Assembly (NCBI GenBank): GCA_017622135.1
Contig: JAGARR010000053.1
Coordinates: 1-39,339, forward strand
DNA length: 39,339 bases
Reading direction: 5' to 3'
Origin: Spirochaetaceae bacterium
GTDB taxonomy: Bacteria; Spirochaetota; Spirochaetia; Treponematales; Treponemataceae
Each line of letters begins with the position of its first letter. Within the stretch, counting starts at the first letter, position 1. The notes beneath the pieces are model-generated. The model did not search any database and had not been told where the DNA came from. It saw only the letters and a list, made by a program, of their open reading frames with translations. Shown here piece after piece: positions 26,201-33,973 of the stretch. The position numbers and the translations under genes were made by a program.

Positions 26201-27813
26201 TCCCTCTGTTCCTGGGGAACGAAGAAGGAAGCCGCATCCACCGCCGAGGCGATGAAGAAGTCATTTATTCCCAGGTTGGCCTGAAGATAGGGCTTGTCCT
26301 CATTCAGAAGGCTGCCGGACACCTTCACAAGACCCGGCATACCGAAGTCGATGCGGGAGTAATCCGAGGCCTCGAACTCAAAGTCAAAGGACTTGGCTGC
26401 CTGGTCTGGAATCATGGTGAGCTGGAGGGCGGTGAAGCTACGATCACCATAATACAGCTGAGGCACAAAGCAAGTGAAGCCCCGGTCCAGCGGATCGATG
26501 TACAGCTCAGCCGATATGTCCCCGCTGCCGGGAACAGAGAAGCGTTCCAGGAAGGCAAAGCCCGACGCCCGGAAGCTGGGAATGTTGAAGCTGCCCTCCA
26601 AGGAGAAGTCCAGATTCTGGTTGGACACCCGGAACTGGTCAATCAGAATGTCCTCCTTGTCTCCGGAAAATCCATAGTCCAGCACCAAGTCCCCCGGCAG
26701 GGCCGCGCTGGCCAGTAATTTCTCCGGCAGGGACAGTCCGCCGTTTCCCTTGTAGTTGAAATCCAGGCTCTTGGTGTTCAGGTTGAATTCGTAGAGGCCA
26801 GAAATCCTAGTACCCTGTACACGCTCCAGCAGGGGGACAGCACGCCGCAGTCTCACGAAGGAGAAGGGATCCAATTCGTCCATCTGGGCCAAAACACGTA
26901 CATGGCCTTCCCTCGTGTCCATCTCGGCCATGACAGAAAGGGGAATGATCCCCTGCATGGAGGATACTGTAATCACCCCCTGCTGGTATTCCGCCAGAAA
27001 GCTTGTTCTTGCCAGGGAGAAGGCAGGGCTTGCGATGGAGGAGAGCTTTATTCCCGCCGTGCTTCCGTCCAGTTTGGGAATGATGGATGCATCCAGAGAA
27101 AAGTCCATGTCCATGCTCCTGACACCCTGCTGAACCTCCTTCGGCAGCGAGGCCAGCACCTGGTCCTGCAGTATCACGTGGCACTGGCCGTCAGCACTGG
27201 CAGACAGAAAGCCTTGACTGGAGGTCTCCTCCATACGAATCTCCCGAAAGGACACCAGCACGTCAACCATGGTGTCCAGGTAGTGGAGGGACACATCCTG
27301 TATGTCCACGTCGAAGGGAAGGCTCACCAGGAATTCACTTCCTGACTCAGCCCCTCCTCCAGCTCCAAGGCCTTCCTCCTGATCAGCCTCTCCCGATGTG
27401 GACACCAGTGCCAGGAGCTTTTCCACCACCTTATTGCTCTGCAGGGCATCGTACTCCAGGGTGATGCCCGTCACCGTCAGCTTGGAGAAGGCGGCGTCCA
27501 TATTTCCGGAAAGGAGGGCTGGAATGCTATAGGAGAGGCTTGCCTTGCGGATGGAAAGCACAGGAATTCCCGTGTCGGCAGCGGAAAGGACTATACCTTT
27601 TATGCGGAATGCTGATAGAATGGCGGGTGACAAGGAGTCGTAGGAGACCCGCAGCCCCGTCTTTGCCTCCACCAGTGACAACACCTGGTCACGGTAATCC
27701 TGCAGCCGCTGTGCAAAGCCGCCAATAGCCGGCCGCACCAGCGCCAGGGATGCGAAAATCAGTGAGAAGAAGAGAATGGTGCTGACGCCGACTTTGATGA
27801 CTCGGGACTTCAT
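23215..27813 (-). CDS. Translocation and assembly module protein TamB-like (AsmA-like bridge protein)
   Basis: A 1532-residue protein with one N-terminal membrane anchor (about residues 10-28). A very long beta-rich body follows and then a C-terminal TamB domain (DUF490), visible in segments such as LRGGEITYLNRNFYLREGRV and the final amphipathic strands. Proteins of this class form a hydrophobic groove spanning the periplasm and move phospholipids or help barrel assembly. Being directly upstream of bamA (9 bp) supports an envelope role. The final residues end in an aromatic-rich strand (WKFAL). Start: ATG at 27813, preceded six bases upstream by TACTAT and with no Shine-Dalgarno sequence. Confidence 0.93.
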   Translation of the reverse strand: MKSRVIKVGVSTILFFSLIFASLALVRPAIGGFAQRLQDYRDQVLSLVEAKTGLRVSYDSLSPAILSAFRIKGIVLSAADTGIPVLSIRKASLSYSIPALLSGNMDAAFSKLTVTGITLEYDALQSNKVVEKLLALVSTSGEADQEEGLGAGGGAESGSEFLVSLPFDVDIQDVSLHYLDTMVDVLVSFREIRMEETSSQGFLSASADGQCHVILQDQVLASLPKEVQQGVRSMDMDFSLDASIIPKLDGSTAGIKLSSIASPAFSLARTSFLAEYQQGVITVSSMQGIIPLSVMAEMDTREGHVRVLAQMDELDPFSFVRLRRAVPLLERVQGTRISGLYEFNLNTKSLDFNYKGNGGLSLPEKLLASAALPGDLVLDYGFSGDKEDILIDQFRVSNQNLDFSLEGSFNIPSFRASGFAFLERFSVPGSGDISAELYIDPLDRGFTCFVPQLYYGDRSFTALQLTMIPDQAAKSFDFEFEASDYSRIDFGMPGLVKVSGSLLNEDKPYLQANLGINDFFIASAVDAASFFVPQEQREKLESLAKTLAPYVTTNELYLSTDFSSMSYNVDYWILADTANDDNLLIFSFTGNESTVSISQFDLLFAGQNVQMTAGLDLDEEYSSAFFNADVAVNSVPYSFSGSYTNGSWLNVTGDYGLNVTVALNGAENMVEGHVSMEELPVAFGDAMVLCSLDMSGFVPRTEPADFRVDVSDLSLLEASNVMHTNPRLSMSGQVSSYGFMLDTFLFQDTVSSLDGSGGIMWSFVEGGLDSAGISLSLANPLNSESYSLDVSISNPTQTPFSQLKLFTDLYFSAQMEVNNLPMARFRHMQNAGNVASGRVTAMGTIDNPYVSIQLDPSSISFGGVPFNVFATARLEDGDIFLDQTEVQFGGQTISDISAHFSLSDFSGSLHAQYDSSLGDVYTIDVPLDISVTSSRSGEGDFVADGGAIGGQQGASSGFMGIVKVLASGLPEMISIDANANLGGTFFKEPQPVGLTVVRTPGFFTISSKDDLGISGIVTEEGFINLNLAGRMPLHAVVQGQVAEEQLDIQLRNMVSDLSRFKGLVAFPFIMLHGGHLTGNLHIGGILADPEFNGQLQAANLTINCPDYVPELMIAPTALINFQDNALTLEHTFFKIAEGSAYLDLQLLMDRWMLDVLTLDINTPSGVMVPALVNIPAQVPGAPSVLIDGYSTCNLAIEVTMSTVDVRGRFFVDNVDIDIISGGLRGQNTRQEGLVYPSGAGRFAVTLDLGVTTGQHVELFFDPLLRGLIAPNTNGILRYDSSAGTYSIDSDIVLRGGEITYLNRNFYLREGRVIFTENESLDPIITVRAEIREYDEIGEPVRITLSAENQRLSAFSPTYTSSPPKSEMELMRILGQALTADAQSGLDVLLSGVDYGFQMLVLRKIENALRDFLKFDILSLRTMGLQNSLKQWLNVGGEDNRLTVGNFFDNTTVYIGKYFGSSIYADAMLHFAYDENRALEEGGGSGLMFQPEIGLEMDSPFGTIRWSIAPDVGNMQHLWVPSTSIGISWKFAL

Positions 27814-27819
27814 ACGGGT

Positions 27820-27825
27820 ATAGTA
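27820..27825 (-). promoter_or_regulatory. -10 box of the tamB-bamA-ompH-mutS operon, predicted leaderless
   Basis: TACTAT on the minus strand, six bases before the tamB ATG. TTTACT sits 16 bp upstream as a possible -35. It lies in a 60-bp divergent region shared with tmk. Confidence 0.5.
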
Positions 27826-27873
27826 TCCTGTTCTAGACTATAGTAAATTTCGGAAAAAATTGGTAGGTCTATC

Positions 27874-28506
27874 ATGATATTGAAGAATTTCATCGTTTTC
27901 GAGGGCATTGACGGAGCCGGCACCACCACCCAGCAACGACTGCTGCAGGATCGGCTCCAAGCTCAATTCCCCCACATTGGATGCCACGCCACGGCGGAGC
28001 CAAGCTCTGGACCCACGGGAACATTCCTGCGGTCCGTGCTGCGGGGGGAGGTGCAGGTGTCACCCCGGACTGCAGCCTACCTCTTCGCCGCAGACCGGCA
28101 GGAGCATCTGGCGGCACCAGGGGGAATAGAGGAGCTGTGCAGGCACAACACCATCGTCATCAGCGACCGCTACCTCTTCTCCAGCCTGGCTTACCAGAGC
28201 GCCGCCTGCGGCCCGGAGCTACCCCGGCTCTTGAATTCCAGCTTCCCCCTGCCGGAATACCTTTTCTTCTTCGACATAGAACCTAACCAATCACTAAAAC
28301 GAATTTCAGGCCGGGGTGTTACGGAAATCTACGAGAACCAAGCCTTCCTTGAGGCCACAGCGGCGGAATATCGCCGGGTCATCGGGGAATACGAAGCCAT
28401 GGACACGGGCATGACCATCCTGCGGCTGGACGCATCCGAAAGCATAGAAAAAGTGTCTGCAAACATCTGGAGTGCCGTGGAAAACATGCCGATACTACAA
28501 GGGTGA
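27874..28506 (+). CDS. tmk: Thymidylate kinase
   Basis: A 210-residue kinase converting dTMP to dTDP. The P-loop reads EGIDGAGTTTQ (10-20), a normal TMPK variant. The DRY motif is present in SDRYLFSSLAYQSA. A lid region around KRISGRGVTEIYE follows. Length matches bacterial enzymes. AGGT lies about 8 nt before the ATG. It starts a plus-strand run with a membrane protein gene (4-bp overlap), aroB and a desulfurase. Confidence 0.93.
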   Translation: MILKNFIVFEGIDGAGTTTQQRLLQDRLQAQFPHIGCHATAEPSSGPTGTFLRSVLRGEVQVSPRTAAYLFAADRQEHLAAPGGIEELCRHNTIVISDRYLFSSLAYQSAACGPELPRLLNSSFPLPEYLFFFDIEPNQSLKRISGRGVTEIYENQAFLEATAAEYRRVIGEYEAMDTGMTILRLDASESIEKVSANIWSAVENMPILQG

Positions 28507-29153
28507 AGTCTGCACCCAACCCTTCGGCTAAAAAAAGAAATTTTCCCCTCAAGTGGCTCGTGGCCCTGGCACTGCTACTGGTGCTTTCTGCAGGAACTGG
28601 CTTCTCCTACTTTGTGGTCTACAAGGAGCAGTTCTACCGCCTCTTCCATGTCCACTACCAGCAGTATCCCGATGACGTGATAGAGAACATCTACTGGCTT
28701 GAGAAAGCCGTCAAGGCGGACTTCTGCAACCCCCGTAACGCCCTGGCCAAGATCACCAGCGAGAAGGATTGGGAAAAATACCGCTACCTCTTCATGATGC
28801 ATGTAAATCTGAAGCTCATCGAGCAGCACATGCGGCTGGCTGCCACCTTCGACAAGGAGGTGGCCTACTTCTACGAGGCCCCCTGGAAGGACCAGTATCT
28901 GCGGGATCTGGAGAAGGCCCAGCAGTGCTTCCAGACAGGGCTGGTGTACTGGCAGGAGGCCAAGCTCTGGGCCGAGAAGGCCAGCACCGGCAACTTCCAG
29001 TTCCTCTTCCTGCCGGACATCCAGAACTGGGAGGACGAGCGCTACAGAATCGCCAACGGAGAGCTGAACTACGAGAAGATACTGAACCGGGAGCTGGCCC
29101 GCCTCGCCAAGGTTCGTGACACCTTCCTTGCAATGGATGAAGAAACCTATTAG
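28503..29153 (+). CDS. Membrane-anchored protein of unknown function
   Basis: This 216-residue protein begins at a GTG overlapping the tmk stop by 4 bp (GTGA), so translation is coupled. A basic N-terminus (residues 1-17) is followed by one membrane segment (about 18-40). The remaining 175 residues are rich in aromatic and charged residues with long helical stretches (for example DLEKAQQCFQTGLVYWQEAKLWAEKA), suggesting a TPR-like helical domain in the periplasm. No enzyme motif is visible and I do not recognise the family. Its stop codon is embedded in the predicted aroB promoter. Confidence 0.78.
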   Translation: MKSAPNPSAKKRNFPLKWLVALALLLVLSAGTGFSYFVVYKEQFYRLFHVHYQQYPDDVIENIYWLEKAVKADFCNPRNALAKITSEKDWEKYRYLFMMHVNLKLIEQHMRLAATFDKEVAYFYEAPWKDQYLRDLEKAQQCFQTGLVYWQEAKLWAEKASTGNFQFLFLPDIQNWEDERYRIANGELNYEKILNRELARLAKVRDTFLAMDEETY

Positions 29154-29156
29154 AAT
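29128..29156 (+). promoter_or_regulatory. Promoter of aroB, predicted leaderless
   Basis: TTGCAA (29128-29133), 17-bp spacer, TAGAAT (29151-29156), then six bases to the aroB ATG. The first three bases of the -10 are also the stop codon of the upstream gene. No ribosome site precedes aroB. Confidence 0.5.
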
Positions 29157-29162
29157 GATTCC

Positions 29163-30320
29163 ATGACACAGGACACATTCACCATCAACTATCCGGCGAT
29201 TTCTGTTGGAACAGAAAAGACTGACATTATTTTTTATACTTCGGAGGAGACTCCCAACATCCATTCAATCCTGATTCCTGCCGGCCAGCAGGGAAGGATT
29301 CTCGTCACCGACACCACGGTTATTGGGCTGCCTGTGATGCAGCCGGTGGCCAAGGCCTTCGGTGTGGATGCCACAGTGGAGGCAGGCTCCTGCTACAGGA
29401 ATGGAGCCCACACCCTGCTGGTGCTGGGGCCGGGAGAAAGCCACAAGACCATCGAGAACATCCTGACCATCATTCGCACCGCCTTGGACTCAGGGCTCCA
29501 GCGGTCCAGCACCTTTGTGGGAATCGGCGGTGGTGTCATCTGCGACATGACCGCCTTCGCCGCCTCCATCTTCAAGCGGGGAGCACGGCTGGAGCTGGTG
29601 CCCACCACCCTGCTGGCCATGGTGGATGCCGCCGTGGGGGGAAAGACCGGCTGCGACTTCGAGAGCTACAAGAACATGATCGGAACCTTCTATCCGGCGG
29701 CTCGGCTCCACATGTTCAGCGAATTCCTCCAGACCCTGCCAGCCAGCGAGTACCGCTCAGGCTTGGCTGAAACCCTGAAAACTGCCCTCCTCTACGCACC
29801 CAAGCTCTTCTCCATTCTCCAGAACCAGAAGGAGCAGGTACTGGAGCGGGAGCCAGAACTGGTGCGCCAGATCATCCGCCGCTGCGTCATCGCGAAGGCC
29901 AGCATCGTGGAGAAGGACCTGACGGAAACCGGACTGCGGATGCAGCTGAATCTGGGCCACACCTTTGCCCACGCTTTGGAGACCTGCGCAGGACTGGGGG
30001 CCATTCCCCACGGCGATGCAGTGGCTTGGGGCATCGGCCGTGCACTGCAGCTTTCCCTTAACGTAGGACTCTGCGACCAGGAGTACCGTGATGACGTGGA
30101 GGCTGTGCTGGAACAATACGGCTGGTGCAAGGACCCCTATCATCCCGTGCTGGAGGGAAAAATCTCCCCCCAGGATGCAGGCTGCCTTCTGCTGTCTGCC
30201 ATGAAGAAGGACAAGAAGAACAGCAGCTCCTCCGTCCGGTTCATCCTGCAGCGGGAAATCAACAGCACGGTGATTCAGGAAGTGGACGAGGACACGGTTC
30301 TCAAGGTGCTGGAAGCATAG
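29163..30320 (+). CDS. aroB: 3-dehydroquinate synthase
   Basis: A 385-residue enzyme of the shikimate pathway, making 3-dehydroquinate from DAHP with NAD and a divalent metal. The NAD/substrate region reads FVGIGGGVICDMTAFAAS and PTTLLAMVDAAVGGKTGCD. The metal ligands fall in SGLAETLK, NLGHTFAHA and PHGDAV. It is slightly longer than typical. No other shikimate genes are in the window. It precedes the desulfurase gene by one base, so those two are probably co-transcribed. Confidence 0.94.
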   Translation: MTQDTFTINYPAISVGTEKTDIIFYTSEETPNIHSILIPAGQQGRILVTDTTVIGLPVMQPVAKAFGVDATVEAGSCYRNGAHTLLVLGPGESHKTIENILTIIRTALDSGLQRSSTFVGIGGGVICDMTAFAASIFKRGARLELVPTTLLAMVDAAVGGKTGCDFESYKNMIGTFYPAARLHMFSEFLQTLPASEYRSGLAETLKTALLYAPKLFSILQNQKEQVLEREPELVRQIIRRCVIAKASIVEKDLTETGLRMQLNLGHTFAHALETCAGLGAIPHGDAVAWGIGRALQLSLNVGLCDQEYRDDVEAVLEQYGWCKDPYHPVLEGKISPQDAGCLLLSAMKKDKKNSSSSVRFILQREINSTVIQEVDEDTVLKVLEA

Positions 30321-30321
30321 C

Positions 30322-31548
30322 ATGAAGAACAACAATCCCATGAAGGAGCTTCTTTACTTTGACTGGGCAGCCACCGCACCGATGGAGGCTGACATCATCC
30401 GTCAGGCAGCAGAGATTGCCATCCAGCATTTCGGCAATCCCTCCAGCACCCACCTGGCAGGAGCTGATGCAAAGAGCCTGCTGGCCCAGATACGCTCAGC
30501 CTGTGCCAAGACCCTGGAGGTCAAGCCGGAGCAGCTTTTTTTCACCAGTGGCGGCACCGAGGCAAACCACCTTCCCCTCCTCTCCCTCCTGCAGCGACCG
30601 TCTGCCGGAACTGTCGTCATCAGCGCCATCGAGCATCCGGCAATCCGTGAGCAGGCGGACATGCTCAGGCATTGCGGCTGGAAGGTGGTGCAGGTTCGCC
30701 CCGGCTCAACCGGCATTGTAGAGCCAGACGCCATCCAGGCTGCCCTCACCAACGATACCATCTTGGTGTGCCTCATGGCTGTCAACAACGAGACCGGGGC
30801 CATCCAGCCCGTCTACCAGGTGGCGGATTTCCTTACCAAAAATGCCAAGGAGACAGGAAAGCGGCGGCCACGGCTCCACGTGGATTGTGTCCAGGCGGCG
30901 GGAAAGGTGCCCCTTTGTCTTTCCTATCCCGGCATAGACAGCGCCGCCTTCAGCGCCCACAAGATTGGTGGCCCCAGAGGCATCGGAATATTGTACTTGT
31001 CGCAAAAAATCGAGAGCTTTGTGCGGGGCGGCGGTCAGGAGCAGGGAATACGCTCTGGCACAGAAAATCTGGGGGGAGCCTGGGCTTTGAGCAAGTGTCT
31101 GGAGCGCCATTATCTGGCGGCAGGCTTTGATTCCGTCAGCCAGAAGGCAGCGCCCAAGGCCTCTCCGGCATTGGATAGATTCTTGCAGCAGAAGGAAATG
31201 ACAAGTCACTTCCTAACCCAGCTGAAGGCCATCAAGGGATGCACCCTCATACCAGAGTGCCGCCTCGATCCGGCCCAGGAGGACAAATTCTCCCCTTGGA
31301 TTGTTCAGGCCGCCTTTACAGGCATACCGGGAGAGGTGCTTGTTCGTGCCATGTCTGAAAGGGGAATTGCTATATCCACCGGGTCCGCCTGTTCCAGCCG
31401 CAAGCTGAGTCGTCCGGTACTGGAAGCCATGGGAATCTCCCGGGATCTGGCCACCAACGGAGTCCGCTTCTCCTTCGGGCCGACCACCACAGGGCAGGAC
31501 ATGGACAGGCTTCTGTCAGCCCTCAGGGAAATCCGCCAGCTTTTCTAG
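30322..31548 (+). CDS. Cysteine desulfurase, NifS/IscS family
   Basis: A 408-residue PLP enzyme that removes sulfur from cysteine for Fe-S clusters, thiolated tRNA or other uses. The start segment LYFDWAATAPME is typical. His105 in IEHPA, the PLP lysine Lys214 in SAHKIGGPRG and the sulfur-carrying Cys357 in STGSACSS are present. An extra stretch between residues about 260 and 300 is not typical. No iscU or scaffold gene is adjacent, so the acceptor is unknown. The start at 30322 is one base after the aroB stop; an ATG six codons later, at KELLYFDW, is also possible. Confidence 0.92.
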   Translation: MKNNNPMKELLYFDWAATAPMEADIIRQAAEIAIQHFGNPSSTHLAGADAKSLLAQIRSACAKTLEVKPEQLFFTSGGTEANHLPLLSLLQRPSAGTVVISAIEHPAIREQADMLRHCGWKVVQVRPGSTGIVEPDAIQAALTNDTILVCLMAVNNETGAIQPVYQVADFLTKNAKETGKRRPRLHVDCVQAAGKVPLCLSYPGIDSAAFSAHKIGGPRGIGILYLSQKIESFVRGGGQEQGIRSGTENLGGAWALSKCLERHYLAAGFDSVSQKAAPKASPALDRFLQQKEMTSHFLTQLKAIKGCTLIPECRLDPAQEDKFSPWIVQAAFTGIPGEVLVRAMSERGIAISTGSACSSRKLSRPVLEAMGISRDLATNGVRFSFGPTTTGQDMDRLLSALREIRQLF

Positions 31549-31560
31549 TTGCCAGAAATC

Positions 31561-31667
31561 ACTGCTTCTCGCTGAAAATCCTGTAGTTCATCCACGGATG
31601 GGCGGAGTAGAAATATCCCCCTCGGGAGCTACTGCTTCTTGCTGAAGATCCTGTAGTTCATCCACGG
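31561..31667. repeat. 37-bp direct repeat copying the end of the GH57-like gene
   Basis: 31561-31597 and 31631-31667 match with two substitutions, 70 bp apart. Read on the minus strand, both encode PWMNYRIFS-x-KQ and a stop. The right-hand unit is the genuine end of the GH57-like gene. The left one is a second tail beyond the stop, preceded by a different upstream sequence that keeps the same frame open (GGYFYSAHPWMNY). Confidence 0.85.
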
Positions 31668-33212
31668 GAACAGAGGATGCTCCTGCTCCAGTCGGGTAAG
31701 CCATTCAGTGCTGATGGTGTTGGCTCCCAAGGAGTCATAGACCGTGATGAAGGACTGGACGTTCTTCTTGAACTGGGCCTCGGCATACTCAGGGAACAGT
31801 CCCTCGCTGAGCATCTTGGGCCAATCCAGTGACTGGGCCAGAAGAACCTCCCGAGCAGCCATATTCAAGGCACGGGCTTTCAAACCGGTGTCCTCCGGGA
31901 AACGGTCCGCCAGCTGGTTCATCCGCTGGCAGGCCTTCCGTGCATACCGCAGCATCCAGTCATTCTTCGTGTCCAAGAAATTTTCCCCGTAGCCGGTGCC
32001 AGTGGCGGCAGACATGAAGGGATTCACCTGCTGCAAGTCCTTCTTGTGGTCCAGCATGTCGTAGCATTGGGCCAGCTCCAGCTCCTGACTTTCCGCCACC
32101 AATCTGATGACCTGCTCCAGCCAATACATGCCCTCATGCCACAGCTGACCGAAATCCTTGGCATAAAAGGCGCAGACTATGGAGACATCCTCGCTCTCCA
32201 AGGCATGGCTGGCCATGGAAAGCTTCTCCTCATATTTCCGTACGAAGGCTTGGGCATCGACACGAGCCTGGGCCTGGGCCGCCTCCCTGCAGTACAATTC
32301 CTGGTCATCGCCACGAGTCCAGTACTTGTAGCCAGAAGGCAGGCGAACCTTGTTTTCCACCAGGAAACCCTCCAGCTGCTGGTCGGTGGCCTCAAAGGCG
32401 AAGTCACGGTTCTGGTCACGATACACATCCTGATGCATGAATCCTCCAGGACCCACCACGCACTCCTCGGCAGTATGGTCCTGACCGAAGACCCACAGGC
32501 CGTTATGGCACAATGCAGGCATAAAGATACCGTTCCGCGGCATGGGGTCGCCAAAAAGCAGGCCGTGGGAATCAAGGATAGTATAGCCAAAGCCATAGCT
32601 TTTGATGACTTCCTCCAAGCCGGGGACATAGCCCATGGCCGGAAGCCAGAATCCATCGGGAACCAAGCCGAAGAACTGGCGATGGGAATGGAGACCGGCC
32701 TCCACCTGGGCATTCACCGCCTCAGGAAGGTCGATGTAGTGAGGGAGGAAGGCGGCGGTGGCGGCGGTGGCCATCAGCTCGATACTGCCTCGATCGGCAT
32801 AATACCGGAAGGCTGCCAGCAAGTCACTTTTGTAGACGTTTATGAAGTCATCCTTGCACTTGCGCACCCGTTCCAGCTCTGCCTCCACCAAAGGGAACAG
32901 GGAATCGGACTCATCCAGCCCCTCCAGCTGGTGCTCACCCAGCAGAATCAGCTTGTCCAGCCAGCCGACGTACTGCTCCTGAACAGAATAGTCTGAAAGC
33001 AGAGTGCAGAGGGTGGGAGTCATGACAATCCCCAGCTTGAAGGGAACATGCTGGAGATCCAGTGTCTCGAACATATTCAACAGGGGAATGTAGGTGTCGG
33101 AGATGCCTGCGAAAAGAAGCTCTATTTCCGGATGGGAAAGCTCCTGGACGCTATTGGGACAAAAATATCCCTGATGGGCCACCAATGTTAGGACGAGTTT
33201 CTTTTTCGACAT
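31629..33212 (-). CDS. GH57-family-like protein with apparently lost catalytic residues
   Basis: The 527-residue protein follows the fold of GH57 alpha-glucan branching enzymes (DUF1957-type). Recognisable are FKLGIVMTPTL (about 58-68), ATAATAAFLPHY (148-159), FGLVPDGFWLPAMGYVPGLEEV (181-202) and the segment ending FGQLWHEG (354-361). At each active-site position the expected residue is missing. The nucleophile Glu of WLPEC is Ala192, the acid Asp before the ELFGHWW stretch is Tyr350, the His of ATHG is Ala153, and the second His of HxH near the N-terminus is Gly15. It is therefore likely a non-catalytic glucan-binding or scaffold protein; alignment is by eye. It lies 12 bp after a DUF4912 gene, a pairing I recall from many bacteria with true GH57 enzymes. 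AGGAG precedes the ATG. Confidence 0.75.
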   Translation of the reverse strand: MSKKKLVLTLVAHQGYFCPNSVQELSHPEIELLFAGISDTYIPLLNMFETLDLQHVPFKLGIVMTPTLCTLLSDYSVQEQYVGWLDKLILLGEHQLEGLDESDSLFPLVEAELERVRKCKDDFINVYKSDLLAAFRYYADRGSIELMATAATAAFLPHYIDLPEAVNAQVEAGLHSHRQFFGLVPDGFWLPAMGYVPGLEEVIKSYGFGYTILDSHGLLFGDPMPRNGIFMPALCHNGLWVFGQDHTAEECVVGPGGFMHQDVYRDQNRDFAFEATDQQLEGFLVENKVRLPSGYKYWTRGDDQELYCREAAQAQARVDAQAFVRKYEEKLSMASHALESEDVSIVCAFYAKDFGQLWHEGMYWLEQVIRLVAESQELELAQCYDMLDHKKDLQQVNPFMSAATGTGYGENFLDTKNDWMLRYARKACQRMNQLADRFPEDTGLKARALNMAAREVLLAQSLDWPKMLSEGLFPEYAEAQFKKNVQSFITVYDSLGANTISTEWLTRLEQEHPLFPWMNYRIFSKKQ

Positions 33213-33224
33213 TGACTTAGACTC

Positions 33225-33875
33225 CTAGAAAAAAGACTGACGATGGTTCATGTAGTGGGTGCGCAGCAGCTCCGGCAAGCCAGATAGTTTCAGCACTGGT
33301 GAAACGGGCGTGTCGGGCAAGGGATTGGCAAGCCTCGCAGAGACATGGGGCAGCCGTATCATTCCGGTACTGGCCCACACCTCGTGCATATCCTCCTCCA
33401 GCTCCAGCACCAGGTCCACCCGGGCAAAGCCGAATCCCGCAGGCAACAGCACATAGCGGTTCCGATCGTCTATGGTGATGGGAACATCGAAGGCGTCGGC
33501 TACAACATCGGGATTTTCACGATGGAACATGGCAACCCGCAGACTCAGGGTCTGCACCTTGCTGGATTTTTGAATCTGGACAATATGGTCTTTCTTTACA
33601 TCCCAATAGACAAAAAGCCACACCGGATTGCGAAGCACGGCAGAAATCACTGTCTCATTGTATGTCTGGGGCAGGTCCGCTGTCTCCAGTTGGTCGGACT
33701 CCTCCAAGTCATCCTCGAATTCGTCCCATTCCTCTGCAGCCTCCAACAACTCACCAATTATAAATCGTCTATTTAAATTCTCTGGAATATCTATGCCATA
33801 CTCATCTGCCAAGGCAATCAAATCCGCCGTTGGCAAGGTCTCCAGATGTGCCCTACTCAGCCTCATGTCACTCAT
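33225..33875 (-). CDS. DUF4912 domain protein
   Basis: A 216-residue protein. The N-terminus (about 1-48, LPTADLIALADEYGIDIPENLNRRFIIGELL in outline) resembles a Rho-N/SAP-type helical module. An acidic linker (50-68) follows, then the DUF4912 domain with its typical NPVWLFVYWDV segment (about 85-95). The function of DUF4912 is not established; the beta-rich domain may bind carbohydrate, which would fit the GH57-like gene immediately downstream. No signal or membrane span. TTGACA with a 17-bp spacer to CATCAT lies just upstream, eight bases before the ATG. Confidence 0.82.
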   Translation of the reverse strand: MSDMRLSRAHLETLPTADLIALADEYGIDIPENLNRRFIIGELLEAAEEWDEFEDDLEESDQLETADLPQTYNETVISAVLRNPVWLFVYWDVKKDHIVQIQKSSKVQTLSLRVAMFHRENPDVVADAFDVPITIDDRNRYVLLPAGFGFARVDLVLELEEDMHEVWASTGMIRLPHVSARLANPLPDTPVSPVLKLSGLPELLRTHYMNHRQSFF

Positions 33876-33883
33876 ATCCGCTC

Positions 33884-33912
33884 ATGATGAATAAAAATAA
33901 AACTTCTGTCAA
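33884..33912 (-). promoter_or_regulatory. Candidate promoter of the DUF4912-GH57-like operon
   Basis: Minus strand: TTGACA (33907-33912), 17-bp spacer, CATCAT (33884-33889), eight bases before the DUF4912 ATG. The -35 is perfect and the -10 mediocre. The leader would be 1-2 nt. Confidence 0.4.
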
Positions 33913-33973
33913 TATGGACAGCCACTATTGCCGAAAGAACAATCGTGGCCCGTCAGAAATACAGAAGGTCAAA

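Noticed and set aside
25084..26718. 544-codon open frame on the plus strand
   Set aside because: Antisense to the TamB-like gene; no recognisable motif.
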